A DNA stretch of 64,000 nucleotides from Szabonella alba. Its GTDB lineage: Bacteria; Pseudomonadota; Alphaproteobacteria; Rhodobacterales; Rhodobacteraceae. The translations under genes and the position numbers were made by a program. The notes beneath the pieces were generated by a model that saw nothing but the letters and a program-made list of their open reading frames with translations, made no database searches and had not been told where the DNA came from. Shown here piece after piece: positions 45,586-54,100 of the stretch; the stretch's first letter is position 1; each line of letters opens with the position of its first letter. Location of the stretch: contig NZ_JAESVN010000001.1 of assembly GCF_016765775.1 (NCBI RefSeq), positions 434,001-498,000 of the forward strand. The letters are read 5' to 3'.

Positions 45586-47291
45586 TGGGTCAGCCTCAGC
45601 TGGCTGATATTATTGGCAATTGCGCGGAAGGCGGTGCGAAGCTCAAGCCCCTCGACATCGAAGAAATGGCTTTCCGAGGTGGAACAGTTGCGGATCTGAT
45701 TGGCGCCGTTTGACGATTCCAGTTCAAAGGCGATGCCATAGATGATGATGCCGTTGTTCTTGGCCAGATTGCAGACATCCTGCAGACGATTGTCCATCGT
45801 GTTGGTCGGGGTCTGTGACCGGAACCTGTTGAGCCAGATCGTATACTGGTTGGTGCCTGTCGCGCGTGCATAAAGCTGCCATGCGACCCATTGAACAGGA
45901 TAATCCTGCCAGACCTCTGGCCAACTCAGACGGGTGGCCGATCCGCCTCCGGTGTTCCACGGACTGCTGCGCCATTCGTCGCGATGCGGCACCCAGTATT
46001 GATTGTAACCGGGGGGACGGACAGACAGATGCCCGTCGCCGCGACTGCGCCATATGTCCGAATTTCCGCTGCGATAAGTGTCGTTCAGCGCCTCGAAGGC
46101 GAAATGTTCGCCATCGGTCATCAGCACGATCACTTTCATCGCGTCCTCGGCCGAGAAATCCAGCGGCCGCCCGTCAAATTCATCGGGCACGATGTTGCGG
46201 TTGCGCAGATTGGTCACCATCTGACGCGAGTTCGGGGACAGAAGGTTCAGGCCCCATTTGAGCCCCAGATCAATCGATGTCGCGCCGACCGCGACCAGAT
46301 TGTTGATGTAGCCGGTAAGCTGGCCGACATCATTCTGCAGCGGCCGGATGATATTCGCCGCAATCGGCTGGCACCAGACATTCAGGAAATTGCCATTGCC
46401 TTGGGTAAAGCTCGGGCTGGACCGCCAGCGGTTATCGCGTGTCGTTGCGGTGAAACTGTCGAAGAACCCGGCCTGCGGAAAGGCCGTGTTCGTCGGGATA
46501 TGATGCGAATTATAGGTCCATTGCGGCAAGTCGAGGCAATGGCTGTTGGGATAGTTGTGCTGGTGGCTGACGGTATATTGATCCATCAGATCCGGCCCCA
46601 GATTGACCTGCCCGTTATAGGGCACCAGCGAGATCGAGATGCGGTCCTCGATATCGTTTTCCAGCACGGTCTCGACGAATTCGGTGGCCGCATCCTTGAG
46701 GTTCTGGAATTTCTGCGGATTGGAGGATTGGTTCGGGTAAAGCACCATCGACCGCGAAACATCCAGCACCATGGACACCTCGACATTGGTGATGCGCTGT
46801 TCGGCCTCGGATCCCGCAACCGCCTGCAGATTGTCGATGCCCACCAGATGCATCAGGAAGGTCGGCACATCGGCCGAGGCCCGCGCGCGCACCTGACGGA
46901 AGTTCAGCCCCTCGGGTGCCTCGACCTCGTCCAGATACTGCTCCATCCCGGCCTTGGTGAAGTAGTCGTTCACCACGTCCTCGGCGTCCAGCCGCTGGGT
47001 CATGCTGGCGGCGGCCAGAACCGACCGGTCCAGCGTCTGCTGCATCTTGGTGCGCTGCTGTTCGAACCGCATCAGATCGACGGCCACGCCGCCCATCATG
47101 CACATCAGCAGAAAGAGGAACATCGTGAAGATCAGCAGCACGCCATCCTCGTCGCGGGAAAAGCGGCGCAGCGACTGGCTCAGGGACTGGCGCAGGGATC
47201 GCATGACATGGCGATACATCGCCCGGCATCCCGACGTCATCGCGACCGCAACTGGGGAAAGCGCCCCCCTGTCCTTGCCTTGCAGCATCAT
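45582..47291 (-). CDS. TadG-like protein with von Willebrand factor A domain
   Basis: The 569-residue protein has a basic N-terminus, one TadG-type membrane helix (about 51-71, VLLIFTMFLFLLMCMMGGVAV), and an extracytoplasmic vWA domain opened by the metal-binding MIDAS motif DVSRS (about 171-175) with the later TDGEH. A low-complexity segment rich in Trp, Ser and Asn sits inside the domain (DIWRSRGDGHLSVRPPG region). vWA domains mediate metal-dependent adhesion. First gene of the TadG-TadE-TadE operon; GAGGAACGGGGA lies before ATG 47291. The ATPase, secretin and Flp genes of a full Tad system are not in the window, so this set must work with machinery elsewhere. Confidence 0.88.
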   Translation of the reverse strand: MMLQGKDRGALSPVAVAMTSGCRAMYRHVMRSLRQSLSQSLRRFSRDEDGVLLIFTMFLFLLMCMMGGVAVDLMRFEQQRTKMQQTLDRSVLAAASMTQRLDAEDVVNDYFTKAGMEQYLDEVEAPEGLNFRQVRARASADVPTFLMHLVGIDNLQAVAGSEAEQRITNVEVSMVLDVSRSMVLYPNQSSNPQKFQNLKDAATEFVETVLENDIEDRISISLVPYNGQVNLGPDLMDQYTVSHQHNYPNSHCLDLPQWTYNSHHIPTNTAFPQAGFFDSFTATTRDNRWRSSPSFTQGNGNFLNVWCQPIAANIIRPLQNDVGQLTGYINNLVAVGATSIDLGLKWGLNLLSPNSRQMVTNLRNRNIVPDEFDGRPLDFSAEDAMKVIVLMTDGEHFAFEALNDTYRSGNSDIWRSRGDGHLSVRPPGYNQYWVPHRDEWRSSPWNTGGGSATRLSWPEVWQDYPVQWVAWQLYARATGTNQYTIWLNRFRSQTPTNTMDNRLQDVCNLAKNNGIIIYGIAFELESSNGANQIRNCSTSESHFFDVEGLELRTAFRAIANNISQLRLTQ

Positions 47292-47727
47292 TCCCCGTTC
47301 CTCACACAGTCTCTGGCCTGCCCTGATCCGATGCCCTGTCGCACCGGTCGCCCAAAGGCGGCCAAACCCACTTACCCAAGGGTGATATGTCCTGATTTAT
47401 CTGGCGGAATTAAGGCAAATCGGCAGGTTTTGGCTGAAGAACCGGAAAGGCCGGAAACGACCAGCGATGGTGATCGGGTATTGTTCGCAAAGCCGGAACA
47501 GGCGCATCCGTCCAGTGGTGATGCAGGGGGCTGCGGCGGCGCGGAACCTCAGGGCGGCTTCAGGCCGGAAAAGGTCCGATTCGGCCTTCCCGTCGCCGCC
47601 TGCTGTGCCGCAGGCCTCGGTCCTGGGGCGCCGTTCGCGACAGTTCCTGTCGCAAGGGGGCTAGGAAATCCGCGAGCCGCGTTGGATAGTGCGCAGCATC
47701 GGAACGGCGGATCGTGTCGGAGGGGTG
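47292..47727. other. 436-base divergent regulatory region between tadG and soxB
   Basis: The region separates the divergent TadG-like and soxB genes and has no credible gene. It contains an AT-richer patch at about 47378-47430 (GATATG, TTATCT, GAATTAAGG) where promoters for one or both sides are likely, and the inverted repeat at 47637-47653. I looked for a glycine or folate riboswitch, because of the sarcosine oxidase operon, and did not find its conserved core. Confidence 0.55.
47637..47653 (+). promoter_or_regulatory. Inverted repeat upstream of soxB, candidate operator
   Basis: GCGACAG-TTC-CTGTCGC is a perfect 7-3-7 inverted repeat, 74 bases before the soxB ATG. It could be a dimeric regulator site. 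The TGTCGC half resembles half-sites I recall for GbdR/SouR-type activators of glycine-betaine and sarcosine genes in Pseudomonas, but those act on differently spaced halves, so the link is weak. Confidence 0.45.
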
Positions 47728-48978
47728 ATGCAGTATTCAGGGTTCAGGGTCATTGCCGAAGGCCTGTTCGGCAATCGCGGCTGGAAACCCGCATGGCGCG
47801 ACCCCACACCGAAACCGGCCTATGATGCCATCATCATCGGGGGCGGCGGGCATGGGCTGTCCACCGCCTATTACCTTGCCAAGAACCACGGCCTGACCAA
47901 TATCGCGGTGCTGGAAAAGGGCTGGATCGGTTCAGGCAATATCGGGCGCAACACGACCATCGTGCGGGCAAACTACTTCCTGCCGGGCAATTCGGAATTC
48001 TATTCCCATTCGCTGAAGCTCTGGGAAGGGCTGGAGGCGGATCTGAACTACAACGTGATGCACAGCCAGCGCGGGCTGATCAACCTGTTCCATTCCGACG
48101 GGCAGCGCGACGCTTTCGCGCGGCGCGGCAATGCGATGGTCAATCAGGGCGATGATGCGGAACTTCTGGACCGCGAGGGCGTGCGCGCGCATCTGCCCTA
48201 TCTGGATTTCGAACAGACCCGTTTCCCGATCTATGGCGGGCTCTTGCATCGTCGCGGCGGCACCGCCCGTCATGATGCGGTGGCCTGGGGCTATGCACGG
48301 GCCGCTGACCGGCGCGGCGTGGATCTGATCCAGAATTGTGAGGTGACGGGGATTGATATCGAGAATGGCCGCGTCACCGGTGTGCAGACCACACGCGGCG
48401 CGATCCGTGCGAAAAAGGTGGGCATCGTCGTTGCGGGCCGCTCCAGTCAGGTCGCGGCCATGGCCGGGCTGCGCCTGCCGATTGAAAGCCATATCCTGCA
48501 GGCCTTCGTGACCGAGGGGCTGAAACCCGTGATCGACCATGTCATCAGCTTCGGTATGGGCCATTTCTATATCAGCCAGTCCGACAAGGGTGGCCTTGTC
48601 TTCGGCGGCGATCTGGATTTCTACGCCTCTTACGCCGCGCGCGGCAATCTGCCCATGGTCGAACATGTGATGGAGGCGGGCATGACGCTGATGCCGATGA
48701 TCGGGCGGGCGAAACTGCTGCGGTCCTGGGGGGGCATCATGGATATGTCGCCCGATGGTTCACCGATCATCGACAAGACGCCGGTGGACGGGCTTTATCT
48801 CGATTGCGGCTGGAATTACGGCGGGTTCAAGGCGGTCCCGGCCTCGGGCTGGACGATGGCGCATCTGATGGCGACCGATCAGCCACATGAGGTCGCGCGC
48901 CGCTTCCGGCTGAACCGTTTCGCCACCGGCCATCTTCTGGATGAAGAAGGCACCGGCAGCCAGCACAACCTGCATTGA
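47728..48978 (+). CDS. soxB: Sarcosine oxidase subunit beta
   Basis: Large catalytic subunit of the heterotetrameric sarcosine oxidase, which oxidises sarcosine to glycine. The 416-residue chain has the FAD loop GGGGHG (38-43) in AIIIGGGGHGLSTAY, and HRRGGTARHD near 174-182, where the His that binds FMN covalently (about 172-173 in characterised enzymes) is expected; I mark H174 as the candidate. The C-terminal DCGWNYGGFKAVPASG is characteristic. Start ATG 47728 follows GGAGGGG at ideal distance. First gene of soxB-soxD-soxA-soxG. Not related to the thiosulfate-oxidising SoxB. Confidence 0.96.
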   Translation: MQYSGFRVIAEGLFGNRGWKPAWRDPTPKPAYDAIIIGGGGHGLSTAYYLAKNHGLTNIAVLEKGWIGSGNIGRNTTIVRANYFLPGNSEFYSHSLKLWEGLEADLNYNVMHSQRGLINLFHSDGQRDAFARRGNAMVNQGDDAELLDREGVRAHLPYLDFEQTRFPIYGGLLHRRGGTARHDAVAWGYARAADRRGVDLIQNCEVTGIDIENGRVTGVQTTRGAIRAKKVGIVVAGRSSQVAAMAGLRLPIESHILQAFVTEGLKPVIDHVISFGMGHFYISQSDKGGLVFGGDLDFYASYAARGNLPMVEHVMEAGMTLMPMIGRAKLLRSWGGIMDMSPDGSPIIDKTPVDGLYLDCGWNYGGFKAVPASGWTMAHLMATDQPHEVARRFRLNRFATGHLLDEEGTGSQHNLH

Positions 48979-48999
48979 TGCCATGACCCGATCCGCATT

Positions 49000-49065
49000 C
49001 ATCTTGGCCGAAATACCTCGGGGTGAGGCCTGCAAGGGCCGAGGGGCAGCGCCCCTTTCCCCGCC
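49000..49065 (+). repeat. Dispersed intergenic repeat, copy B
   Basis: CATCTTGGCCGAAATACC starts at 49000, with the AAATACC core at 49011, followed downstream by the hairpin GGGGC-AGC-GCCCC (49043-49055). It lies between soxB and soxD, so it is transcribed in the operon and may form an intercistronic stem-loop. Confidence 0.8.
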
Positions 49066-49086
49066 CAAGCACAAGGAGCGCGCCCC

Positions 49087-49392
49087 ATGCGCCTGACCTG
49101 CCCGCTTTGCGGCCCGCGCGACCGGCGTGAATTCTACTATTACGGCGCTGCCGATTATCTGAACCGCCCGGCGGGGGGGGATCCGGCCGAATGGGATGCC
49201 TATCTGCATCTGCGCGACAACCCGGCGGGCCAGACGCGGGATCTTTGGTATCATGAAACCGGCTGTGCGCAGTGGTTGCTGGTCACGCGCGACACCGTCA
49301 CCCATTCGATTTCCGATGTGGCACTGGTGGCGGCGGGCGGAGCCTCCGGCGGAGGTATTGCGGCCAAGGTGAAACCGGAGGGCAGCGCATGA
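49087..49392 (+). CDS. soxD: Sarcosine oxidase subunit delta
   Basis: Small zinc-binding subunit of sarcosine oxidase. The 101-residue protein has zinc ligands C5, C8, H56 and C60, in the expected order (LTCPLCG ... WYHETGC). The middle RDNPAGQTRDLWYHETGC is conserved. The last part, residues 86-96 (ASGGGIAAKVK), is encoded by a sequence that matches the dispersed AAATACC repeat in reverse orientation, so the natural C-terminus may have been altered by the repeat. ATG 49087 follows AAGGAG, and its stop overlaps soxA (ATGA). Confidence 0.95.
   Translation: MRLTCPLCGPRDRREFYYYGAADYLNRPAGGDPAEWDAYLHLRDNPAGQTRDLWYHETGCAQWLLVTRDTVTHSISDVALVAAGGASGGGIAAKVKPEGSA
49342..49374 (-). repeat. Dispersed repeat copy C, embedded in the soxD 3' end
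   Basis: Read on the minus strand it is TTCACCTTGGCC GCAATACC followed by CCTCCG-C-CGGAGG, matching copy A (10029-10062) with about five mismatches in 33 bases, including the same 6-1-6 palindrome (49343-49355). It is in frame with soxD and codes for its Gly/Ala/Lys tail. Confidence 0.75.
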
Positions 49393-52307
49393 GAATCGCG
49401 GGCAAGGGTCTGATCGACCGCAACCGGGCGCTGCGCTTCCGCTTTGACGGGCGCGATTACGCCGGCCATCCCGGCGATACGCTGGCCTCGGCGCTGCTGG
49501 CCAATGGCGTGCGGCTGGTCGGGCGCAGTTTCAAATATCATCGGCCGCGCGGCATCTGGTCAGCGGGGTCGGAAGAACCCAATGCGCTGGTCGAGATCAT
49601 CGAGGACCGCCAGCAGACCCCGAATGTCCGCGCCACGATGCAGGAGCTGTTCGAGGGGCTGGAGGCGAAAAGTCAGAACCGCTGGCCCAGCCTGAAACAT
49701 GATCTGCTGGCGGTGAACGATCTTGCAGCCCCGTTCCTGAGCGCGGGATTTTACTACAAGACCTTCATGTGGCCGCGCGCCTTCTGGGAACGGCTTTATG
49801 AACCGGTGATCCGCCGCGCGGCGGGTCTGGGCAGCCTGTCGGGCCAGCATGATGAGGGGCATTTTGAAAAGGCCCATGCCTTTTGCGACCTGCTGGTGAT
49901 CGGGGCAGGGCCTGCGGGTCTGATGGCGGCGCTGACGGCAGGGCGCGCGGGGGCAAAGGTGATCCTTGCCGATGAAGGGGCGGCGATGGGCGGACAACTT
50001 TTGTCCGATGCGCGGCCCATCGACGGTAAGCCGGCGGCGGATTGGGTGGCGGATGTTCTGGCGGAACTGGCCAGCCTGCCCAATATCCGCCTGATGCCGC
50101 GCACCACGGTCACCGGGGCCTATGACCACGGCACCTATGGCGCGCTGGAACGGGTGGGGCTGCATCTGCCCGACCAGCCCAACCTGCCGCGCGAATGTTT
50201 CTGGCGCATCGTCGCGAAGGCGGCAGTGCTGACCACGGGGGCGACCGAACGCGGCATCGCCTTTGCCGACAATGACCGTCCCGGCATCATGGCAGCCTCG
50301 GCAGTGCGCAGCTATCTGAACCGCTATGGCGTTGCGGCGGGCGCGCGCGTCGCGCTTTTCGCCAGCAATGACGATGCCCGCCGCACCGCGCGCGATCTGA
50401 TGGCTGCAGGCGTCACGGTTGCCGCGATCATCGACCCGCGCCCCGATGCCTCGGTGCTGGAGGACTGTCCGGTGCTGACCGGTGCCACCGTGACCGGCAC
50501 GCGCGGACGCCATGGATTGCGCGAGATCACCGTCGCCCATGCCGGGGGCGAAAGCCGGATCGAGGCCGATTGTCTTGCGGTTTCCGGCGGCTGGAACCCG
50601 GCGCTGCATCTGACCTGCCATATGAATGGCCGCCCGGTCTGGGATGCGGGGCTTGCGGCCTTCCTGCCCTCGCCGGGGGCGGTGACGGGGCTTCATCCGG
50701 CAGGGGCGGTGGCGGGACGCTATGACACGCTGGCCTGTCTGTCTGACGGGGCCGAAACCGCGCGCCTGATACTGGCGGAGCTCGGCATCAAGGCCGTTCT
50801 GCCGGATCTGCCCGCCGCCGAGGATGCGCCCCATGCCCATGCGCCGCTCTGGTCCGTTCCGGGCAAGCGGCGGGCATGGCTGGACCTTGCCAATGACGTG
50901 ACGGTCAAGGATGTCGCGCTTTCCGCACAGGAGGGCTTCCGCTCGGTCGAGCATATGAAACGCTACACGACGCAAGGCATGGCGCCCGATCAGGGCCGGA
51001 ATTCCAATGTCGCAGCCCTTGCGGTGCTGGCCGATTTGACCGGGCGCGGCATCCCGGAAACGGGCACCACCACCTTCCGCCCGCCCTATTCGCCGGTCTC
51101 CATCGCAGCCCTTGGCGCGGGGGGGCGGGGCGCGGGCTTTGCGCCGCAACGCTTCCTGACTTCGCATTCGGCATCGGTTGAACGGGCCGCCCCGATGATC
51201 GAGGCGGGGCTGTGGTATCGCCCTTCCTACTTCCCGAAACCGGGGGAAAGCACATGGCGCGAATCCTGCGACCGTGAGGTGCAGATGGTGCGCAACACGG
51301 TCGGGGTCTGCGATGTCTCGACCCTTGGCAAGATCGACCTGCAAGGGGCTGATGCCGCGCGTTTTCTGGATTTCGTCTACACCAATACCTTTTCAACCCT
51401 GCCGGTGGGCAAGGTCCGCTATGGGCTGATGCTGCGTGAGGACGGGCAGGTGCTGGATGACGGCACCACGGCGCGGCTGGGGGAAAACCATTTCCTGATG
51501 ACCACGACCACGGCGGCGGCGGGGCTGGTGATGCGGCATCTCGATTTCCTGCATCAGGCCTTCTGCGCGCATTGGGATCTGCGGTTCATTTCCGTGACCG
51601 AAAACTGGGCGCAATTCGCCGTGGCGGGGCCGCAGGCGCGGCGGCTTCTGGACAGTCTGCTGGATGCGCCAGTGGATCTTCCCTTCATGGGCTGCGGTGC
51701 GGTCTCGGTTGCGGGTGTTGCGGCACGGCTGTTCCGCATCTCGTTTTCCGGTGAACAGGGTTATGAAATCGCCGTGCCTGCCCGCTATGGCGAGGCGCTG
51801 TTCCGCGATCTGGTGGCCCGGGCCGAAACGCTGGGCGGCGGGCCGTACGGGATGGAGGCGCTGAATGTGCTGCGCATCGAAAAGGGCTTCATCACCCATG
51901 CCGAGATCCATGGCCGCGTGACCGCTTTCGACATCGGTGCAGAGCGCATGATCAGCGCGAAAAAGGATTGCGTCGGCAAGGCGGCGGCGCTGCGTCCGGG
52001 ACTTCTGGGGCCGGAGCGGGAACAGATGGTCGGGCTGCGCCCGGTCAATGATGCGCCGATCACGGCAGGCGCGCATCTATTCACCCCGGGGGATGAGGTG
52101 GGCCGGGTCAACGATCAGGGCTATGTCACCTCGGTCGGCTATTCGCCGACGATGGGCGGCTGGCTGGGCATTGGGTTTCTGAAGAATGGCCGCGCGCGGC
52201 ATGGTGAAATGGTGCGCCTTGTCGATCATCTGCGTGGGATCGACCTTTTGTGCACGGTGGCGGACCCGGTTTTCCACGATCCGCAGGGGGAAAAGCTGCG
52301 TGGCTGA
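49389..52307 (+). CDS. soxA: Sarcosine oxidase subunit alpha
   Basis: The 972-residue subunit couples oxidation to folate. N-terminal 15-95: ferredoxin-like (Fer2_4) domain (GHPGDTLASALLANG, YHRPRGIWSAG) that lacks its cluster cysteines. About 165-450: NAD-binding Rossmann part with VIGAGPAGLMAAL. After about 590: GcvT-type aminomethyltransferase domain that transfers the sarcosine methyl carbon to tetrahydrofolate, giving 5,10-methylene-THF instead of free formaldehyde. Ends LLCTVADPVFHDPQGEKLRG, typical of the family. ATG 49389 overlaps the soxD stop, and the soxG start overlaps its own stop. Confidence 0.96.
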   Translation: MRIAGKGLIDRNRALRFRFDGRDYAGHPGDTLASALLANGVRLVGRSFKYHRPRGIWSAGSEEPNALVEIIEDRQQTPNVRATMQELFEGLEAKSQNRWPSLKHDLLAVNDLAAPFLSAGFYYKTFMWPRAFWERLYEPVIRRAAGLGSLSGQHDEGHFEKAHAFCDLLVIGAGPAGLMAALTAGRAGAKVILADEGAAMGGQLLSDARPIDGKPAADWVADVLAELASLPNIRLMPRTTVTGAYDHGTYGALERVGLHLPDQPNLPRECFWRIVAKAAVLTTGATERGIAFADNDRPGIMAASAVRSYLNRYGVAAGARVALFASNDDARRTARDLMAAGVTVAAIIDPRPDASVLEDCPVLTGATVTGTRGRHGLREITVAHAGGESRIEADCLAVSGGWNPALHLTCHMNGRPVWDAGLAAFLPSPGAVTGLHPAGAVAGRYDTLACLSDGAETARLILAELGIKAVLPDLPAAEDAPHAHAPLWSVPGKRRAWLDLANDVTVKDVALSAQEGFRSVEHMKRYTTQGMAPDQGRNSNVAALAVLADLTGRGIPETGTTTFRPPYSPVSIAALGAGGRGAGFAPQRFLTSHSASVERAAPMIEAGLWYRPSYFPKPGESTWRESCDREVQMVRNTVGVCDVSTLGKIDLQGADAARFLDFVYTNTFSTLPVGKVRYGLMLREDGQVLDDGTTARLGENHFLMTTTTAAAGLVMRHLDFLHQAFCAHWDLRFISVTENWAQFAVAGPQARRLLDSLLDAPVDLPFMGCGAVSVAGVAARLFRISFSGEQGYEIAVPARYGEALFRDLVARAETLGGGPYGMEALNVLRIEKGFITHAEIHGRVTAFDIGAERMISAKKDCVGKAAALRPGLLGPEREQMVGLRPVNDAPITAGAHLFTPGDEVGRVNDQGYVTSVGYSPTMGGWLGIGFLKNGRARHGEMVRLVDHLRGIDLLCTVADPVFHDPQGEKLRG

Positions 52308-52833
52308 TCTTATCGCGAAATCGCCTCTCGACGGGGCAAGCATCACGATCGGCGCGCTGACGCTGGCCGAATTTGACGCAGGAAGAATCACCTCGGTGGC
52401 CCCCCTTCAGGGGCAGGAGGCGGCGCTGGCCAAGGCCTTTGCACCGCTGGGGCTGGCCTTCCCCGCGCCGAACCGGGTCAGCACCGGCAAGGATGCGCGG
52501 CTGGTCTGGACCTCGCGCGGGCAGGCCTTTCTGTTCGGGGCCGCGCCTGCGGGACTGGAGGCCCATGCCGCGCTGACCGATCAAAGCGATGGCTGGGCCA
52601 CGCTGCGCCTGACCGGCGCAGGGGCGGCTGCGGCGCTGATGCGGCTGGTGCCGCTGGATCTTGAGGCGATGGCGGTGGAAGAGGCCGCGCGCGCCCCCCT
52701 GGGCCATATGCAATCCATCCTGATCCGAGTTGAAGACGGGTTCGAGATCCTCGTTTTCCGGTCGATGGCACGCACCCTGTGGCATGAAGTCGAGACCGCG
52801 ATGAAATCGCTGGCCGCGCGGGCGCAGATCTGA
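52300..52833 (+). CDS. soxG: Sarcosine oxidase subunit gamma
   Basis: The 177-residue protein has the SoxG/GcvT-like fold (LTGAGAAAALMRLVPLDLE, AARAPLGHMQSILIRVEDGFEILVF), and ends in SMARTLWHEVETAM. It forms the fourth subunit of sarcosine oxidase. The start is GTG 52300, with GGGGGAAAA before it, overlapping the soxA stop by eight bases; this is the only sensible start, because no ATG lies nearby in frame. The next gene, an M20 amidohydrolase, begins in the TGATG overlap at 52831-52835. Weakly conserved family; gene order supports the call. Confidence 0.93.
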   Translation: MADLIAKSPLDGASITIGALTLAEFDAGRITSVAPLQGQEAALAKAFAPLGLAFPAPNRVSTGKDARLVWTSRGQAFLFGAAPAGLEAHAALTDQSDGWATLRLTGAGAAAALMRLVPLDLEAMAVEEAARAPLGHMQSILIRVEDGFEILVFRSMARTLWHEVETAMKSLAARAQI

Positions 52834-53993
52834 TGCTGACCAAAACCGATCTGACAGAGACCGATCTGGCCGAAATCCGCGCCTTCCGCCATGACCTGCA
52901 CCGCCACCCCGAGGTGTCAGGCGCCGAGAGCAAGACGGCTGCGCGGGTGCTGGCCCATCTGGCCCCGACCCGGCCCGACCATGTGCTGACCGGCCTTGGT
53001 GGGCATGGGGTTGCGCTGGCCTATGACATGGCCGCCCCCGGGCCGACCGTGATGATCCGGGCCGAGCTTGACGCCCTGCCGATCACCGAATTGTCGGAGG
53101 CGCCCCATGCCTCCAGCTTGCCCGGCACGGGGCATCTTTGTGGGCATGACGGGCATATGGCGATCCTTGCCGCGACCGCGCGCCTGATCCGCCGCCACCC
53201 ACCTGCGCGGGGGCGCGTTCTGCTGCTGTTCCAGCCTGCCGAGGAAACCGGCGCGGGGGCGGCGGCGGTGCTGGCCGATCTTGCCTTTGGCGGGGTGGCG
53301 CCTGACTGGGCCTTGTCGCTGCACAACATGCCGGGCCTGCCACGCGGCGCGGCGCTTTTGGCAGAGGGGCCCGCGAATTGTGCTTCGATGGGGTTGCGGC
53401 TGAGCTTTGGCGGCAAGACCGCCCATGCCGCACAGCCCGAAACCGGGTTGTCGCCCGCGACCGCCCTTGCCCGGCTGATCCCTGCGCTGACCGCCCTTGG
53501 CCCGGGGGGTGCCATGGGGCCGGATTTCCGTCTGGTCACGATCACCCATGCAAGGCTGGGCGAACCCGCCTTTGGCATCGCCCCCGGTGAGGCAGAGCTT
53601 TGGGCGACCCTGCGCAGCCGCGATGACGGGCCCATGGCGGCCCTGCTGGCCGAGGCGACGGCGCTTGCCCAAGCGGCGGCAGAGGCGGACGGTCTGACGC
53701 TGGAGATCTCGCATCACGATGTCTTTGCGGCCTGCGCCAACCATCCGCAGGCCACCGCCGTTCTGGAAGGGGCGGCACAGGCGACGGGGCTTGCCTTGCG
53801 GACCGATGGCCTGCCCTTCCGCGCCTCCGAGGATTTCGGGCGTTTCGCAGCACTTTGCCCCTCGGCCATGCTGTTTCTGGGCGCGGGCGAAGGTCACCCG
53901 GCCCTGCACAATCCCGATTACGACTTTCCCGATGCGCTGATCGCCGAAGGGGCGGCGCTGTTCGATCATGCGATCCGCCAGATTCTTGATTGA
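52833..53993 (+). CDS. M20D-family amidohydrolase in the sarcosine oxidase operon
   Basis: The 386-residue zinc enzyme has FRHDLHRHPEVSG (about 14-26), the metal site GHLCGHDGHMAI (near 97-108), QPAEETGAGA with the catalytic Glu, a dimerisation domain, and a C-terminal His/Asp pair in HNPDYDFPDA. M20D members cleave N-acyl or aryl amides, for example hippurate or indole-acetyl amino acids. Its ATG overlaps the soxG stop (TGATG), so it is made with sarcosine oxidase. A role in freeing glycine or sarcosine from N-acyl forms is therefore possible but inferred. No signal peptide. Confidence 0.9.
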   Translation: MLTKTDLTETDLAEIRAFRHDLHRHPEVSGAESKTAARVLAHLAPTRPDHVLTGLGGHGVALAYDMAAPGPTVMIRAELDALPITELSEAPHASSLPGTGHLCGHDGHMAILAATARLIRRHPPARGRVLLLFQPAEETGAGAAAVLADLAFGGVAPDWALSLHNMPGLPRGAALLAEGPANCASMGLRLSFGGKTAHAAQPETGLSPATALARLIPALTALGPGGAMGPDFRLVTITHARLGEPAFGIAPGEAELWATLRSRDDGPMAALLAEATALAQAAAEADGLTLEISHHDVFAACANHPQATAVLEGAAQATGLALRTDGLPFRASEDFGRFAALCPSAMLFLGAGEGHPALHNPDYDFPDALIAEGAALFDHAIRQILD

Positions 53994-54000
53994 TCCTGTC

Positions 54001-54055
54001 GCCTTGGCTTAAATACCGGGGCGGGGATGCGGGGGCGCGAAGCCCCCGCTTGCGT
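54001..54055 (+). repeat. Dispersed intergenic repeat, copy E
   Basis: GCCTTGGCTTAAATACC (core at 54011) is followed by GCGGGGGC-GCGAA-GCCCCCGC (54029-54049), a strong eight-base hairpin. It lies just past the amidohydrolase stop and may double as its terminator, although no T run follows. Confidence 0.75.
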
Positions 54056-54100
54056 TGCGGCCACTGGACGAAACCCCTGCAAGGACCGATATAGGAAGGC

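Noticed and set aside
47292-47727. Glycine or tetrahydrofolate riboswitch ahead of soxB
   Set aside because: I could not find the conserved core sequences of either class; only an inverted repeat is clear.
45891-47825. A 644-codon plus-strand frame opposite the TadG-like gene
   Set aside because: It covers the vWA gene and the regulatory gap and runs into soxB out of frame. The composition is typical of a complement of coding DNA.
49560-51344. A 594-codon minus-strand frame opposite soxA
   Set aside because: The sense strand encodes a full SoxA; the antisense product is Arg/His/Gly-rich without features.
47728-52833. Thiosulfate-oxidising Sox system
   Set aside because: The gene products are flavin and folate enzymes with sarcosine oxidase signatures. 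The shared sox names are only a naming coincidence.
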